From NCBI GenBank assembly GCA_021802825.1, contig JAJZRG010000001.1:177614-241613 (forward strand): DNA of 64,000 nt. The letters run 5' to 3'. Positions within the stretch are counted from its first letter, which is position 1. Every line of letters starts with the position of its first letter. The notes under the pieces are model-generated. The model searched no databases. It worked only from the letters and a program-made list of their open reading frames with translations, and was not told the DNA's origin. This document shows, in pieces, positions 1 through 7,736 of the stretch. The position numbers and the translations under genes are program-made. This stretch comes from Chloroflexota bacterium (GTDB lineage: Bacteria > Chloroflexota > Limnocylindria > Limnocylindrales > CSP1-4).

Positions 1-802
1 CGACCGGCCGCAGGCCTCGCGAGCGGTCGTCGGCGATCGCCTCGGCCACGGGCCCGGCATGCAGCCGGAAGGCGTCGTCGGTGGGCAGCACCACGAGCGT
101 CTCGGGCGGGAAGCCCAGCTCGTCGAGCGCCCTGGCGATCGAGAAGTGGGTCTGGTCGCCGGTGTAGACGCGGACGCCCTCGAGCCTCGACCCGCGGGGC
201 GGCCGATCGAGGCCCGCCAGGCGACGCAGGTGCACGTCGCGGACGAGCGCCATCGCGATGAAGTTGGCCATCACGCCACCGGACGTGCACAGCCCGAAGC
301 TGGACGGGCCGTACCCCACGAGGTCGCACAGCCAGCGCACGACCTCCTCCTCCACGAACGCCGCGACCGGCCCGCAGTGCCAGACGTCGATGCCCTGGTT
401 GGTCCACTGGGCGAGGACCTCGCCCGCGATCGAGGCGACGAGTGGCGGCGGCGTGAAATAGGACAGCGCCCTGGGGTGATAGCTGTTGAGCGTGTGGGGG
501 GCGATCCGCTCGCGGAACTCGGAGAGGACTGCGTCGAGGGTCGTGGGGTTGGCCGGGGCTGGGCCAGGCCCGCCTGTCTCGCCGTAGTGCAGCCGCCGGA
601 TCGTCGGGTAGTCGATGGGCAGGCCGACGCCGCGGGCCATCGCCTCGTCGTACAGCCAGTCGAGCGACGCTTCCCAAGTGGCCTCCCCGGCACGTCGAAG
701 CGCCTCGCGGGAGGTGGCGGCGTCGCGGAGGCCGATCAGCTCCGGCTCGGGGTGCCAGCGGAACGGGGCAAGGGGGTCGAGCGGCGTCGTGGGGTCGTCC
801 AT
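1..802 (-). CDS. PLP-dependent (group II) amino-acid decarboxylase, N-terminal part
   Basis: Reading from an ATG at 802 to the left edge gives 267 residues without a stop; the 3' end lies outside the window. The protein contains phrases typical of the aromatic-L-amino-acid/glutamate decarboxylase fold: NSYHPRALSYFTPPP near residue 100, a segment ending in FVEEEVVRWLCDLVGYG, and SFGLCTSGGVMANFIAM, which matches the phosphate-binding TSGGxEAN region of these enzymes. Family enzymes are soluble and decarboxylate an amino acid with pyridoxal phosphate. The PLP lysine would lie in the missing part, so substrate cannot be judged. A TACCAT box 8 nt upstream of the ATG supports this start. The family is fairly sure, the substrate unknown. 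Confidence 0.8.
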   Translation of the reverse strand, partial: MDDPTTPLDPLAPFRWHPEPELIGLRDAATSREALRRAGEATWEASLDWLYDEAMARGVGLPIDYPTIRRLHYGETGGPGPAPANPTTLDAVLSEFRERIAPHTLNSYHPRALSYFTPPPLVASIAGEVLAQWTNQGIDVWHCGPVAAFVEEEVVRWLCDLVGYGPSSFGLCTSGGVMANFIAMALVRDVHLRRLAGLDRPPRGSRLEGVRVYTGDQTHFSIARALDELGFPPETLVVLPTDDAFRLHAGPVAEAIADDRSRGLRPV

Positions 803-810
803 CACTCCGC

Positions 811-816
811 ATGGTA
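811..816 (-). promoter_or_regulatory. -10 box of the decarboxylase gene
   Basis: TACCAT on the minus strand, 8 nt before the ATG at 802. It fits the TANNNT-plus-short-spacer pattern seen at many genes here and would give a leaderless mRNA. No clear -35. Confidence 0.45.
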
Positions 817-864
817 CGGGGGCGCCGCTTGGCGATGGCGGCCCAGCGCGTGCCGCGGCCGGCT

Positions 865-1968
865 TCAGCCGAGGCGAGGCGCCTCCGGGGGCGGGGGAGG
901 CGGCCCAGGAGGTGAGGCGGGCGCCGAATCCGAGCCCGGCGCGCCACCGGGCCACGGCCGACCGGCCGGCCAGCTCGGCTGGTAGGGGGTCGAGGCGACG
1001 ACGCTGCCCGGACCCATGCTGCCGGTCGGACCGTTCGGGCCAGCCGCCGCGCCAGCCGCCCCCGGCGACGACCAGTTCGGCCCTGCAGGCGGCGTGGGCG
1101 CCCCGGTCGCCGACATCCGCTCGCGGATCTCGCGGTCCCGGGCGGCGCAGCGGGACTCGATCCGGATCATGATCCCGGCCAGCACGATCGTGCCGAAGGC
1201 GATCATCACCTCGACCACGACGGCGAGCCAGAACTGCCGGTCGAGCACCGTCCCGAAGATCGCCAGCAGCGCCGCATCGTCGTGCGCCGGGGCAGCGGCG
1301 ATCAGCGAGCGGATCGCGAGCGTCCTGATCGCCCAGTTGCCGAGGACGCTGACGAAGACGGAGCCGACGAGGCCGAGCCACGCGGCCAGCACCATGAATG
1401 CGCCGCCCTCGCGCGGGTCCGTCCGGTAGAGCACGTCCTGGATCATCCCGGGCACCTTGAACAGGTGCCACAGGGGGATCACGGTGAAGACGAACACCCG
1501 GACCGGGCTCCGGGAGGGGACGCCACCGCCCAGCAGCGGTACGTTGCGGGTGACCAGCGCCAGCCATCCGGCGAAGGTCAGCAGCGCGAGCAGCACCAGA
1601 CCGAGGCGCACGCTGCCCAGCAGCGCGGCCTGGACCGACTCGACCGACATGGACAGCTCGGACCGCGTGCTGTCGTTGGCGATCGCGTCCACGAAGGCCT
1701 GTCGGAGGCGCGGGTAGTCGTCCACCTGGAGCTTGAGGACGATCAGCCCCAGCACGGCGACCGCGATCAGGACGACCACCGAGATGAGCGCCAGGGGCCA
1801 CGAGATGACGTAGGTTCGCGCGCTCCGCTCGCGTGCTGCGTTGTCCGCGCGCAGGTCGAGGCCCGGCGTGTCCATGGCGCTCGAGCGCGGCGCCCGGCAG
1901 TGGTAGCACTGCGTGTCGCGCATGCGGTTGATCGACCGACAGCTGTCGCAGACCCAGACGTCGTTCAT
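865..1968 (-). CDS. zinc-ribbon DUF4328-like membrane protein
   Basis: This is a 367-residue protein. Residues 5-28 form a small zinc-ribbon-like motif (CDSC near the N-terminus, then CYHC about 14 residues later), as in RanBP2-type fingers. It is followed by about five hydrophobic segments (roughly residues 53-75, 110-137, 150-175, 190-217 and 240-265) resembling DUF4328 integral membrane proteins. The last 70 residues are a Pro/Gly/Ala-rich disordered tail ending in a run of prolines. Function of the family is unknown; the finger suggests binding of a protein or nucleic acid on the cytoplasmic side. It is a single gene, tail to head with the decarboxylase. The start is supported by a TAGCAT box 8 nt upstream. 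Confidence 0.7.
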   Translation of the reverse strand: MNDVWVCDSCRSINRMRDTQCYHCRAPRSSAMDTPGLDLRADNAARERSARTYVISWPLALISVVVLIAVAVLGLIVLKLQVDDYPRLRQAFVDAIANDSTRSELSMSVESVQAALLGSVRLGLVLLALLTFAGWLALVTRNVPLLGGGVPSRSPVRVFVFTVIPLWHLFKVPGMIQDVLYRTDPREGGAFMVLAAWLGLVGSVFVSVLGNWAIRTLAIRSLIAAAPAHDDAALLAIFGTVLDRQFWLAVVVEVMIAFGTIVLAGIMIRIESRCAARDREIRERMSATGAPTPPAGPNWSSPGAAGAAAGPNGPTGSMGPGSVVASTPYQPSWPAGRPWPGGAPGSDSAPASPPGPPPPPPEAPRLG

Positions 1969-1976
1969 TCAGGCGA

Positions 1977-1982
1977 ATGCTA
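1977..1982 (-). promoter_or_regulatory. -10 box of the DUF4328-like gene
   Basis: TAGCAT on the minus strand, 8 nt before the ATG at 1968; leaderless arrangement. Confidence 0.45.
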
Positions 1983-2080
1983 GGCCTTCCGGCGACGAAC
2001 AGAACGCGGATTTCGCCACGGATTTGACCCGGCAAGCCGGGACCGAGCCGGCCCAACCCGGATGGCCCCGGCGCAGACGG

Positions 2081-2086
2081 TACAGT
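2081..2086 (+). promoter_or_regulatory. -10 box of the small membrane protein gene
   Basis: TACAGT, 6 nt before the GTG at 2093. Together with the absence of a Shine-Dalgarno sequence, it decides that start. Confidence 0.45.
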
Positions 2087-2092
2087 GGCGCG

Positions 2093-2527
2093 GTGACTTC
2101 CCAGGAGAACCCGCGGCCGGTGCAGCCGGTCGAGTACAAGGGCGAGCCTCTCGACCCGGCCCGAGGCCCCGGGCTGGGCTGCTTCTGGTTCCAGATGCTG
2201 CTGCTCCTGGCGCTGGTCATCGTCACGCCGCTGTCGGCCACGAGCTGGGGCTGGCCCACCTGGGCGACGACCGTGCTGTTCGTGGTGATGATCCTGCTGC
2301 TCCTGATCAGCGGCCAGACGATGATCTTCCTGCTGCGGCTGGTCGCCGCGGGTCGGGGCGAGGGGCGGCGCCGGCCGCTCGCCAGCCGGACGCCCACGGT
2401 CGGCGAGATCGAGGACGACGCGCCGGCCGGAGGCCTGCCGGGCGTTCGGGACGCCGACACCGAGGCTCCCCGGCACGCGCACCCGCCTGCGACTCTAGGG
2501 AGCGACGGCCCCGGCATGCGACAATAG
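2093..2527 (+). CDS. small two-helix membrane protein, unknown function
   Basis: This 144-residue protein was not recognised. After about 35 polar residues there are two hydrophobic segments, roughly residues 38-55 and 62-85, separated by a short Trp-rich turn (SWGWPTWA). A basic stretch and a charged, disordered tail of about 55 residues follow, so it is probably a helical hairpin with both ends on the same side. I chose the GTG at 2093 because a TACAGT -10 box ends 6 nt before it. A longer in-frame extension to 1913 lacks any initiation signal and overlaps the divergent gene. It is divergent from the DUF4328-like gene, sharing a 120-bp promoter region. Confidence 0.55.
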   Translation: MTSQENPRPVQPVEYKGEPLDPARGPGLGCFWFQMLLLLALVIVTPLSATSWGWPTWATTVLFVVMILLLLISGQTMIFLLRLVAAGRGEGRRRPLASRTPTVGEIEDDAPAGGLPGVRDADTEAPRHAHPPATLGSDGPGMRQ

Positions 2528-2567
2528 CCGTCCGTCCCGCCAGCGCTACCGGAGGCCTGCCAGCTTC

Positions 2568-2894
2568 GTGCCCGTCCTCGCCACGTACTTCTCCGTCCGC
2601 CGCGGCCGCGACCCGTTCTTCAAGTTCTTCATGAAGACGCTGTTCCCGCGCCAGGTGAAGGAGTACGAGCAGAAGTTCGGGATCAGGTTCCTCGGCTGGT
2701 ACAACGTGGCCCATGGCTGGGACTTTGACAACGTGATCATGTTCGACTTGCCCGACTACGCGACCCTGGACAAGCTGGAGGCCGATGAGGCCACCCGCGC
2801 CCTGGGCCATCGGGCCGGCGAGTGGGTGTTTGAGCGTCACCATTCGATGTTTCTCCGAGAACGGCTCGGACCGGATCTCGAGTACCACGGCTAG
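2568..2894 (+). CDS. conserved small protein, possibly ferredoxin-like alpha/beta fold
   Basis: This is a 108-residue soluble protein with a GTG start. GGAGG at 2551-2555 lies 12 nt before it, and a GACAAT -10-like box is at 2520-2525. The alternation of strands and helices, the aromatic-rich middle (WYNVAHGWDFDNVIMFDLPDY) and the length are consistent with the small dimeric alpha/beta-barrel (EthD/ABM-like) fold, but I saw no diagnostic catalytic motif. It may be the first gene of a same-strand run leading into the pyrimidine genes; the next gene starts 12 nt downstream behind GAGGAGG. Confidence 0.5.
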   Translation: MPVLATYFSVRRGRDPFFKFFMKTLFPRQVKEYEQKFGIRFLGWYNVAHGWDFDNVIMFDLPDYATLDKLEADEATRALGHRAGEWVFERHHSMFLRERLGPDLEYHG

Positions 2895-2906
2895 AGGAGG
2901 CGACTG

Positions 2907-3887
2907 ATGGACGTGAGCCGCAACGACACGCTGAGCGCGCTCGCCAACGACGCCGCCCTAGAGCGGACGGCCTTCCTGGTCGAGGCGACGGACCAGCTGC
3001 ACAAGTTCCTGGACCGCAACGCGAACCGGATCAAGGACCTCGGTGGCCTGACCCTGATCGACGAGGACCCGGACTACCTGTCCATCGCCCCGGACGGCAC
3101 GTTTCGCGTGCGCAGCCGGTACGAGGACCCCGACACGGGTGAGTGGGTGTCCGAGACCGAGGTCGTGGAGTCGGCGTCGGAGCTGATCGAGCTGTTCAAC
3201 CCGGCGGAGATCTACACCGCGTTCGCCGAGGCTGCGCGAGAGGCTGCCGGCTTCGAGCCAGAGCCCACCGCGACCGATGACCTGCTCCAGACGGCGGGCG
3301 TGCCGCCCGAGGATTCGTTCTCGCTGGCGACCGACGACGATGAGGGCTATGCCGCCGCTGCCGACACCTGGGCGGCGGGCCGCGCGCCCACGCTTGAGGC
3401 GGACGACGAGGAGGGCGCGGCGGCCGCGATCTACTCGCTGGCACTCGACTACCAGGAGAAGAGCCAGCAGAACGAGGCTGCGCTACTCGAGCAGTTCGAG
3501 GAGTCGGTGGGCAAGCTCGCCGGGATGGTGGGCGACCTCGTCATCATCGACGACGAGGACGAGCGGCTCATCCTGGGCTCGTCGGGCCGCTTCCGCGCCG
3601 AGGTCCTGCCCGAGGACGGCGACGGGGAATGGCGCGAGCTGACCGCCCCGGATGACATCGTCGAGTTCTACGACCCGACCGACGTCTTCGGCGACCTGGC
3701 CGATTCGCTTGCCGAGGCCTATCCCTCCGTCGCGCCCGAGCTGGCGGACGAGGACGAGGCCGAGGGCGATGCCGACGACGAGGCCGACGACGACGAGGCC
3801 GACCACGACGAGGCCGACGACGACGAGGCCGACGCGGAGGCCGCCACGGGCGGTGCCGACGGCGCCGAGGCCGGCAAGGACCGCTAG
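2907..3887 (+). CDS. acidic protein with an internal tandem duplication, unknown function
   Basis: This 326-residue, strongly acidic protein has no signal peptide or membrane segment. Two copies of one domain are visible, about residues 26-112 and 187-272. Both run from a helix rich in Glu/Lys through L(T/V)(L/I)ID(E/D), a strand ending GxFR, an acidic loop with GEW, then a (L/V)EF/LFxP-type turn and a final helix (FAEAAREA / LADSLAEA). An acidic linker joins them. The C-terminal 50 residues are repeats of DDEADDDEAD type, encoded by GACGACGAGGCC-like units, so slippage could change their number. It ends 5 nt before pyrK, suggesting co-transcription. The family was not recognised; a chaperone-like or scaffolding role is only a guess. 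Confidence 0.6.
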   Translation: MDVSRNDTLSALANDAALERTAFLVEATDQLHKFLDRNANRIKDLGGLTLIDEDPDYLSIAPDGTFRVRSRYEDPDTGEWVSETEVVESASELIELFNPAEIYTAFAEAAREAAGFEPEPTATDDLLQTAGVPPEDSFSLATDDDEGYAAAADTWAAGRAPTLEADDEEGAAAAIYSLALDYQEKSQQNEAALLEQFEESVGKLAGMVGDLVIIDDEDERLILGSSGRFRAEVLPEDGDGEWRELTAPDDIVEFYDPTDVFGDLADSLAEAYPSVAPELADEDEAEGDADDEADDDEADHDEADDDEADAEAATGGADGAEAGKDR

Positions 3888-3892
3888 CCCCG

Positions 3893-4762
3893 GTGCGCCC
3901 CTTCGGCGCGGAGCTTGTCGATCGCCGGGAGATCGGGCCAGGGCAGTGGCTGCTGGCGTGGCACGCCCCGGCCATCGCCTCGTCCGCGCGCGCCGGGCAG
4001 GCGCTGCACGTCCGGACCGTCGAGGCGGGAGGGATGCCCCTGCGTCGGCCGTACGCGATCGCCACGGCGGACGCGTCATCGGGCACGCTGACGATCCAGG
4101 CTGCGGGGCGCTCGGGCCCGTCCGGCAGTTCGCCTCCGCCGTGGGCGTCGTCGCTCCGGCCGGGTGACCGGCTGGACCTCGCCGGGCCGGTCGGGCGGCC
4201 GCTCGAGGTGGACCCGCGGGCGCGCCACCTGCTCTTGATCGCCGAGGGGCCCGCCATCGCGAACCTGCGCCTGCTGATCGACGAGGCGGTGCGGGAGGGG
4301 CGCTCGGTCGTGCTGCTGTACGGCGCCGCGACCGCCGCCTCGGTCTACCCCTCGAGCCTGCTCCCCGACGAGGTGGAGTACGTGGTGGCCACGGCCGACG
4401 GCTCGCTGGGGCACGCCGGGACGGTGGCCGACCTGGTGTTCGAGTACGAGGGGTGGGCCGACCAGTCGTTCGCCGCGGGACCCACGCCATTGCTGGGCGG
4501 GCTGACCCAGCTGGCCGCGGGGCGCAAGCAGCGGCTGGGGGTGGCGACGCTGGGGCGCAAGCGGGGCGGCGGCCGCCCCATCCAGCCCGGCTCTCCGGAG
4601 GCGCGACGCAAGTCGTTCCTCCAGGTGGTGCTCGCCCAGACCGTGGCGTGCGCTGCCGGGACGTGCCTCGGCTGCGTGGCACCCGGCGCCAGCGGCTCCG
4701 TGCGGGTGTGCCGCGAGGGGCCGTCCTTCGCCGCCGACGAGCTGGACTGGGGGCCGGTGTGA
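3893..4762 (+). CDS. pyrK: dihydroorotate dehydrogenase electron-transfer subunit
   Basis: PyrK carries electrons from dihydroorotate dehydrogenase class 1B to NAD+, using FAD and a 2Fe-2S cluster. The 289-residue protein shows the ferredoxin-reductase order. An FAD-binding barrel contains RRPYAIA near residue 50, a GDRLDLAGPVGRPL motif follows, then a nucleotide-binding domain beginning HLLLIAEGPAIANLRLL. A C-terminal cluster loop has Cys253, Cys258, Cys261 and Cys273 in CxxxxCxxC...C spacing, followed by the family-typical REGPSF. The start is a GTG 5 nt after the acidic-protein gene. Its stop overlaps the next start (GTGTGA). Presence of pyrD two genes on supports the assignment. Confidence 0.9.
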   Translation: MRPFGAELVDRREIGPGQWLLAWHAPAIASSARAGQALHVRTVEAGGMPLRRPYAIATADASSGTLTIQAAGRSGPSGSSPPPWASSLRPGDRLDLAGPVGRPLEVDPRARHLLLIAEGPAIANLRLLIDEAVREGRSVVLLYGAATAASVYPSSLLPDEVEYVVATADGSLGHAGTVADLVFEYEGWADQSFAAGPTPLLGGLTQLAAGRKQRLGVATLGRKRGGGRPIQPGSPEARRKSFLQVVLAQTVACAAGTCLGCVAPGASGSVRVCREGPSFAADELDWGPV

Positions 4763-5481
4763 GCCTCAATGCGCGACGGTGGCCGGACCTGGAGCGTGTG
4801 GGCGCCAGCGCGGGCATCGTGGCCTTCGCGGCGATCGCGGCATCCTGCCTCGTGGCCGCGGTCGCCTACACGGGCACCCGCGGCGAGGCCTACAGCCCGC
4901 TCAGCCACTGGATCAGCGAGCTCGGCGAGCCTGGCGTCTCGCGCTACGCGGGTGCCATGAACACCGCCCTGGTGCTCGCCGGCATCGCCTTCCTCGTGTT
5001 CGTCGCGGGGCTGGCGAGGACCAGCCCGTCGCGGCTGCGCTGGCTGTTCGGTCCCGTGGGCGTCCTGGCGGGCGCTGGCGGCTCCCTCGTCGGCATCTTC
5101 CCGATGGACCACCCCAGTCAGCATGTGGCTGCCGCGACGGCGTTCTTCGAGCTCGGCTGGGTCTTCGTGGCCCTAGCATCCGTCTCGTTCGTGCGAACCC
5201 GGGACCCGCGGTTCCCGCCTTGGCTGGCCGGTAGCGGCGCTGTTGCGGTCGTCGCGTCGATCGCGTTCCTCGCCTCGCTCCGCGTGGACGAGTTCTCGCG
5301 GGAGCGCATGGCGTCCGGCGGGCCGAACCTGGGCCGCCCGGACGTCTGGGTCGCGCCGCTCCTCGAGTGGGCGACGCTCGTGGCGATCATGGCCTGGGTG
5401 CTCCTGACGTCGCTGGCATGGTGGCGGCGGCTGCGGCGCGAGGCCAGCGCGGGTGCCGTGGCTGCGGGGCCGGCCGCATGA
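4759..5481 (+). CDS. DUF998 family membrane protein
   Basis: This is a 240-residue protein with about six hydrophobic segments. It has features of the DUF998 family: an early YSPLSHWISELGEPG loop after the first helix, and a GIFPMDHPSQHVAAATAFF segment in the middle. It probably sits in the cytoplasmic membrane; the function of the family is unknown. The GTG at 4759 overlaps the pyrK stop and the gene's own stop overlaps the pyrD ATG (ATGA), so it is translationally coupled inside the pyrimidine operon. That is not a usual place for DUF998 and may reflect only local operon assembly. An alternative start at the ATG at 4770 is out of frame and was discarded. Confidence 0.75.
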   Translation: MSLNARRWPDLERVGASAGIVAFAAIAASCLVAAVAYTGTRGEAYSPLSHWISELGEPGVSRYAGAMNTALVLAGIAFLVFVAGLARTSPSRLRWLFGPVGVLAGAGGSLVGIFPMDHPSQHVAAATAFFELGWVFVALASVSFVRTRDPRFPPWLAGSGAVAVVASIAFLASLRVDEFSRERMASGGPNLGRPDVWVAPLLEWATLVAIMAWVLLTSLAWWRRLRREASAGAVAAGPAA

Positions 5482-6725
5482 AGGCGAAGCGCAAGGGTGT
5501 GGCCGCCAACTCCAAGCGCACCCCGACGGTTCGGCGGATCCGACCGGCGATCGCCCCGGTATCGCGCCCGAGGGGGCCGGCGCCCTTCCCGCCGCCCGGG
5601 GGCCGCGCGGGGCCGTCGTCGGCCTCGATTGCGGGATCGTCCGCAGTTTCGTCGGCTTCGGCATCGGCCCCGCGCCAGTCGTCGGCTTCCTCGTCTTCGG
5701 CTTCTTCCCCGGGCTCGCCGTCCGCCCAGGCGGGCGCGCCCGCACTCGACGCGCTCGGCGGCCGGCCCGTGGACCTCGGCGTGGACCTGGGTCGCGGCCT
5801 TGCGCTGGCGAACCCTGTCATCGTCGCCTCCGGGCCGTTCGGGTACGGCGCCGAGGTGACGGACCTCGTCGACCTGCCGCGGCTCGGCGGGCTCGTGACC
5901 CGGAGCACGTCGCTCAAGCCCAAGGCCGGCCAGCCGGCACCGCGGATGGCCGAGGTCCCGGCCGGGCTGCTGCTGGGGATGGGGCCGCAGAACCCGGGGC
6001 TGGAGCTGGTCCTCGAGCGGTACGCCAGCGTCTGGGCGCGCTGGCAGGCACCGGTGATCCTGTCGCTGTGCGCGGACTCGGCGGGGGAGCTGGGCGAGGC
6101 GGTCCGGCGGATCGAGGGGGAGGCGGGGATCGCCGGGCTCGAGATCAACCTGTCATGCGGAGGCGGGGGGCGCGGCGGCGCCATCCCGGGGCTCGACGCG
6201 GATGCGGCGGCGTCGTACGTCGCCGCGGCACGCCGGGGGACCGACCTGCCGATCATCGCCAAGCTGACGGCCCAGGCGGCCGACGTCCGGGCCATCGCCA
6301 GGTCTGTCGAGGGCGCGGGCGCCGACGCGATCTCGGCCATCAACACACTGCCCGGTTTCGCGCTGGCCGCCGACCGTCGCGGCCCGGCCCTCGGCTCCGG
6401 GTACGGCGGGCTGTGCGGCCCTGCGATCCGCCCCATCGCGCTGCGGGTCGTCTGGGAGGTGGCGCAGGCGGTGGACGTGCCCGTCATCGGCGTGGGCGGG
6501 GTCGCGAGCGTGGACGATGTGCTCGACTTCCTCGCTGCCGGGGCGAGCGCGGTGGGCGTGGGCGTGGCGGCACTGGCGGACCCGATGCTGCCCGTGCGCC
6601 TGGCGGACGAGCTCGCAGACGTCTGCAGGTCGCTCGGCGTGGCGGCGGTCGGCGACCTCGTCGGGACGGCCCTCCCCGCACGTACCGGCCCAGCCTCCAC
6701 GCGTGGCGCCGAGTGGGCGCGGTGA
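5478..6725 (+). CDS. pyrD: dihydroorotate dehydrogenase, class 1B catalytic subunit, with long N-terminal extension
   Basis: This enzyme oxidises dihydroorotate to orotate with FMN and works with PyrK. From the ATG at 5478 (overlapping the DUF998 stop) the protein has 415 residues. About 95 residues of Ser/Ala/Pro-rich, low-complexity sequence precede the catalytic barrel, which starts near VDLGVDLGRGLALANPVIVA. Class 1B landmarks follow: ASGPFGYG, a glycine-rich FMN region, INLSC with the likely base Cys227, LPIIAKLT, ISAINT, GGLCGPAIRPIALR and VPVIGVGGV. The NLSC motif is followed by Gly-Gly where most relatives have Pro-Asn. A later start would remove the extension, but no good ribosome-binding site was seen for one. 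The PyrK partner supports class 1B. Confidence 0.88.
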   Translation: MKAKRKGVAANSKRTPTVRRIRPAIAPVSRPRGPAPFPPPGGRAGPSSASIAGSSAVSSASASAPRQSSASSSSASSPGSPSAQAGAPALDALGGRPVDLGVDLGRGLALANPVIVASGPFGYGAEVTDLVDLPRLGGLVTRSTSLKPKAGQPAPRMAEVPAGLLLGMGPQNPGLELVLERYASVWARWQAPVILSLCADSAGELGEAVRRIEGEAGIAGLEINLSCGGGGRGGAIPGLDADAAASYVAAARRGTDLPIIAKLTAQAADVRAIARSVEGAGADAISAINTLPGFALAADRRGPALGSGYGGLCGPAIRPIALRVVWEVAQAVDVPVIGVGGVASVDDVLDFLAAGASAVGVGVAALADPMLPVRLADELADVCRSLGVAAVGDLVGTALPARTGPASTRGAEWAR

Positions 6726-6986
6726 GCTTCCTGCTCGCCTGGCTCGTTGGCGCCAACGCGCTCACCGCGGGTCCTCTACGCATACGACAAACTGGCCGCC
6801 CCGCGGCGCTGGCGCCGGGTCCGCGAGCGCGCCCTGTGGGTGTGCTGCCTCGCCGGCGGCGTCCTGGGGGCGTGGCTCGTCTTCCTCGGCATGCGCCACA
6901 AGACGCGCCACCGGTCGTTCTGGCTTGCCCAGTCGCTCGCCTCGGTCGCGTGGGGGGCAGTGCTCACCTTCGCGTGGACGCGGTAG
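6722..6986 (+). pseudogene. DUF1294 membrane protein, frameshifted
   Basis: A GTG at 6722 overlaps the pyrD stop and encodes VSFLLAWLVGANALTAG, the usual first helix of DUF1294 proteins. One frame over, from 6771, the sequence continues with VLYAYDKLAAPRRWRRV, the family's DKxxA-R-R signature, then GGVLGAWLVFLGMRHKTRH and a last helix ending at the stop at 6986. The two parts join if one G is removed from the GGG at 6769-6771. So this is an 88-codon gene broken by a single inserted base. It is either a real mutation, a sequencing error, or, less likely, a shift site. DUF1294 proteins are small two- to three-helix membrane proteins of unknown function. Confidence 0.7.
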
Positions 6987-7034
6987 GCTCCACGCGGCCC
7001 CGGCTGGGCAAGCGAGCCTTCGGCGATGCCCCGC

Positions 7035-7040
7035 TAGAAT
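7035..7040 (+). promoter_or_regulatory. -10 box of pyrE
   Basis: TAGAAT, 9 nt before the pyrE ATG at 7050. The gene therefore probably has its own start of transcription besides any read-through from pyrD. Confidence 0.5.
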
Positions 7041-7049
7041 CGGCCAACG

Positions 7050-7736
7050 ATGACGACCCTGCGACGAACCCTTGACGACGCGGCCCGGCGTGCGATCGCC
7101 GCCCGAACCGAGGCGCTCTTCCGCTCGAGCGGCGCCCTGCGCGAGGGCCACTTCGCGCTCAAGAGCGGCCTCCACTCCGAGGCGTACCTCGAGAAGTTCC
7201 AGGTGCTCCAGGACCCCGCCGCCACCAGCGAGCTGTGCGGCTTCTGGGCGCAGGGCGTCCGCGACCGCGACGGCGCGCCCATCGTGGACCTCGTCGCCGG
7301 GCCGACGACCGGAGGCGTTCTGCTGGCCTTCGAGACGGGCCGTCAGTTGGGCACCCGGGCGATCTTCGCCGAGGAGGTGGCGGGCGAGCCGGGCGAGGCG
7401 CCGCGCCGCGAGTTCCGTCGCGGCTTCACCATCGCCGCCGGCGAGAAGGTCCTGCTCGTGGACGACATCCTCACGACCGGCGGCTCGCTGCTCGCGATGA
7501 TCCCGGCGGTCGAGGCGATGGGCGGCGAGATCATCGAGTGCGCGGTGATCGTGGACCGGTCGGGCGGGATCGCCACGCTCACCTCACCCTCAACCGGCCG
7601 CGTCTACCCGCTCCGCTCGCTGTGGACGCTCGACCTGCCGACCTACGAGCCCTGGGCCGCCACCTGCCCGAGGTGCGCCGCGGGGGAGCCCGCCATCAAG
7701 CCCGGGTCGAGTGGGACTGCGCTGGTCCCGAAATGA
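7050..7736 (+). CDS. pyrE: orotate phosphoribosyltransferase
   Basis: PyrE joins orotate to PRPP to form OMP in pyrimidine synthesis. The 228-residue protein has the PRPP-binding motif VLLVDDILTTGGSLLAM near residues 133-149, an early FALKSGLHSEAYLEKF substrate region, and the VDLVAGPTTGGVLLAF pyrophosphate-loop region near residue 82. A CPRC pair near the C-terminus (TCPRCAAG) is common in longer PyrE proteins. It is preceded by a TAGAAT box and no clear Shine-Dalgarno sequence, so it is probably leaderless. The stop overlaps the start of the lipoprotein gene (ATGA), indicating coupling. With pyrK and pyrD upstream this forms a partial de novo pyrimidine cluster. Confidence 0.92.
   Translation: MTTLRRTLDDAARRAIAARTEALFRSSGALREGHFALKSGLHSEAYLEKFQVLQDPAATSELCGFWAQGVRDRDGAPIVDLVAGPTTGGVLLAFETGRQLGTRAIFAEEVAGEPGEAPRREFRRGFTIAAGEKVLLVDDILTTGGSLLAMIPAVEAMGGEIIECAVIVDRSGGIATLTSPSTGRVYPLRSLWTLDLPTYEPWAATCPRCAAGEPAIKPGSSGTALVPK

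Noticed and set aside
59..985. 308-residue plus-strand frame at the left edge
   Set aside because: It is the antisense of the PLP decarboxylase, whose family motifs on the minus strand are clear.
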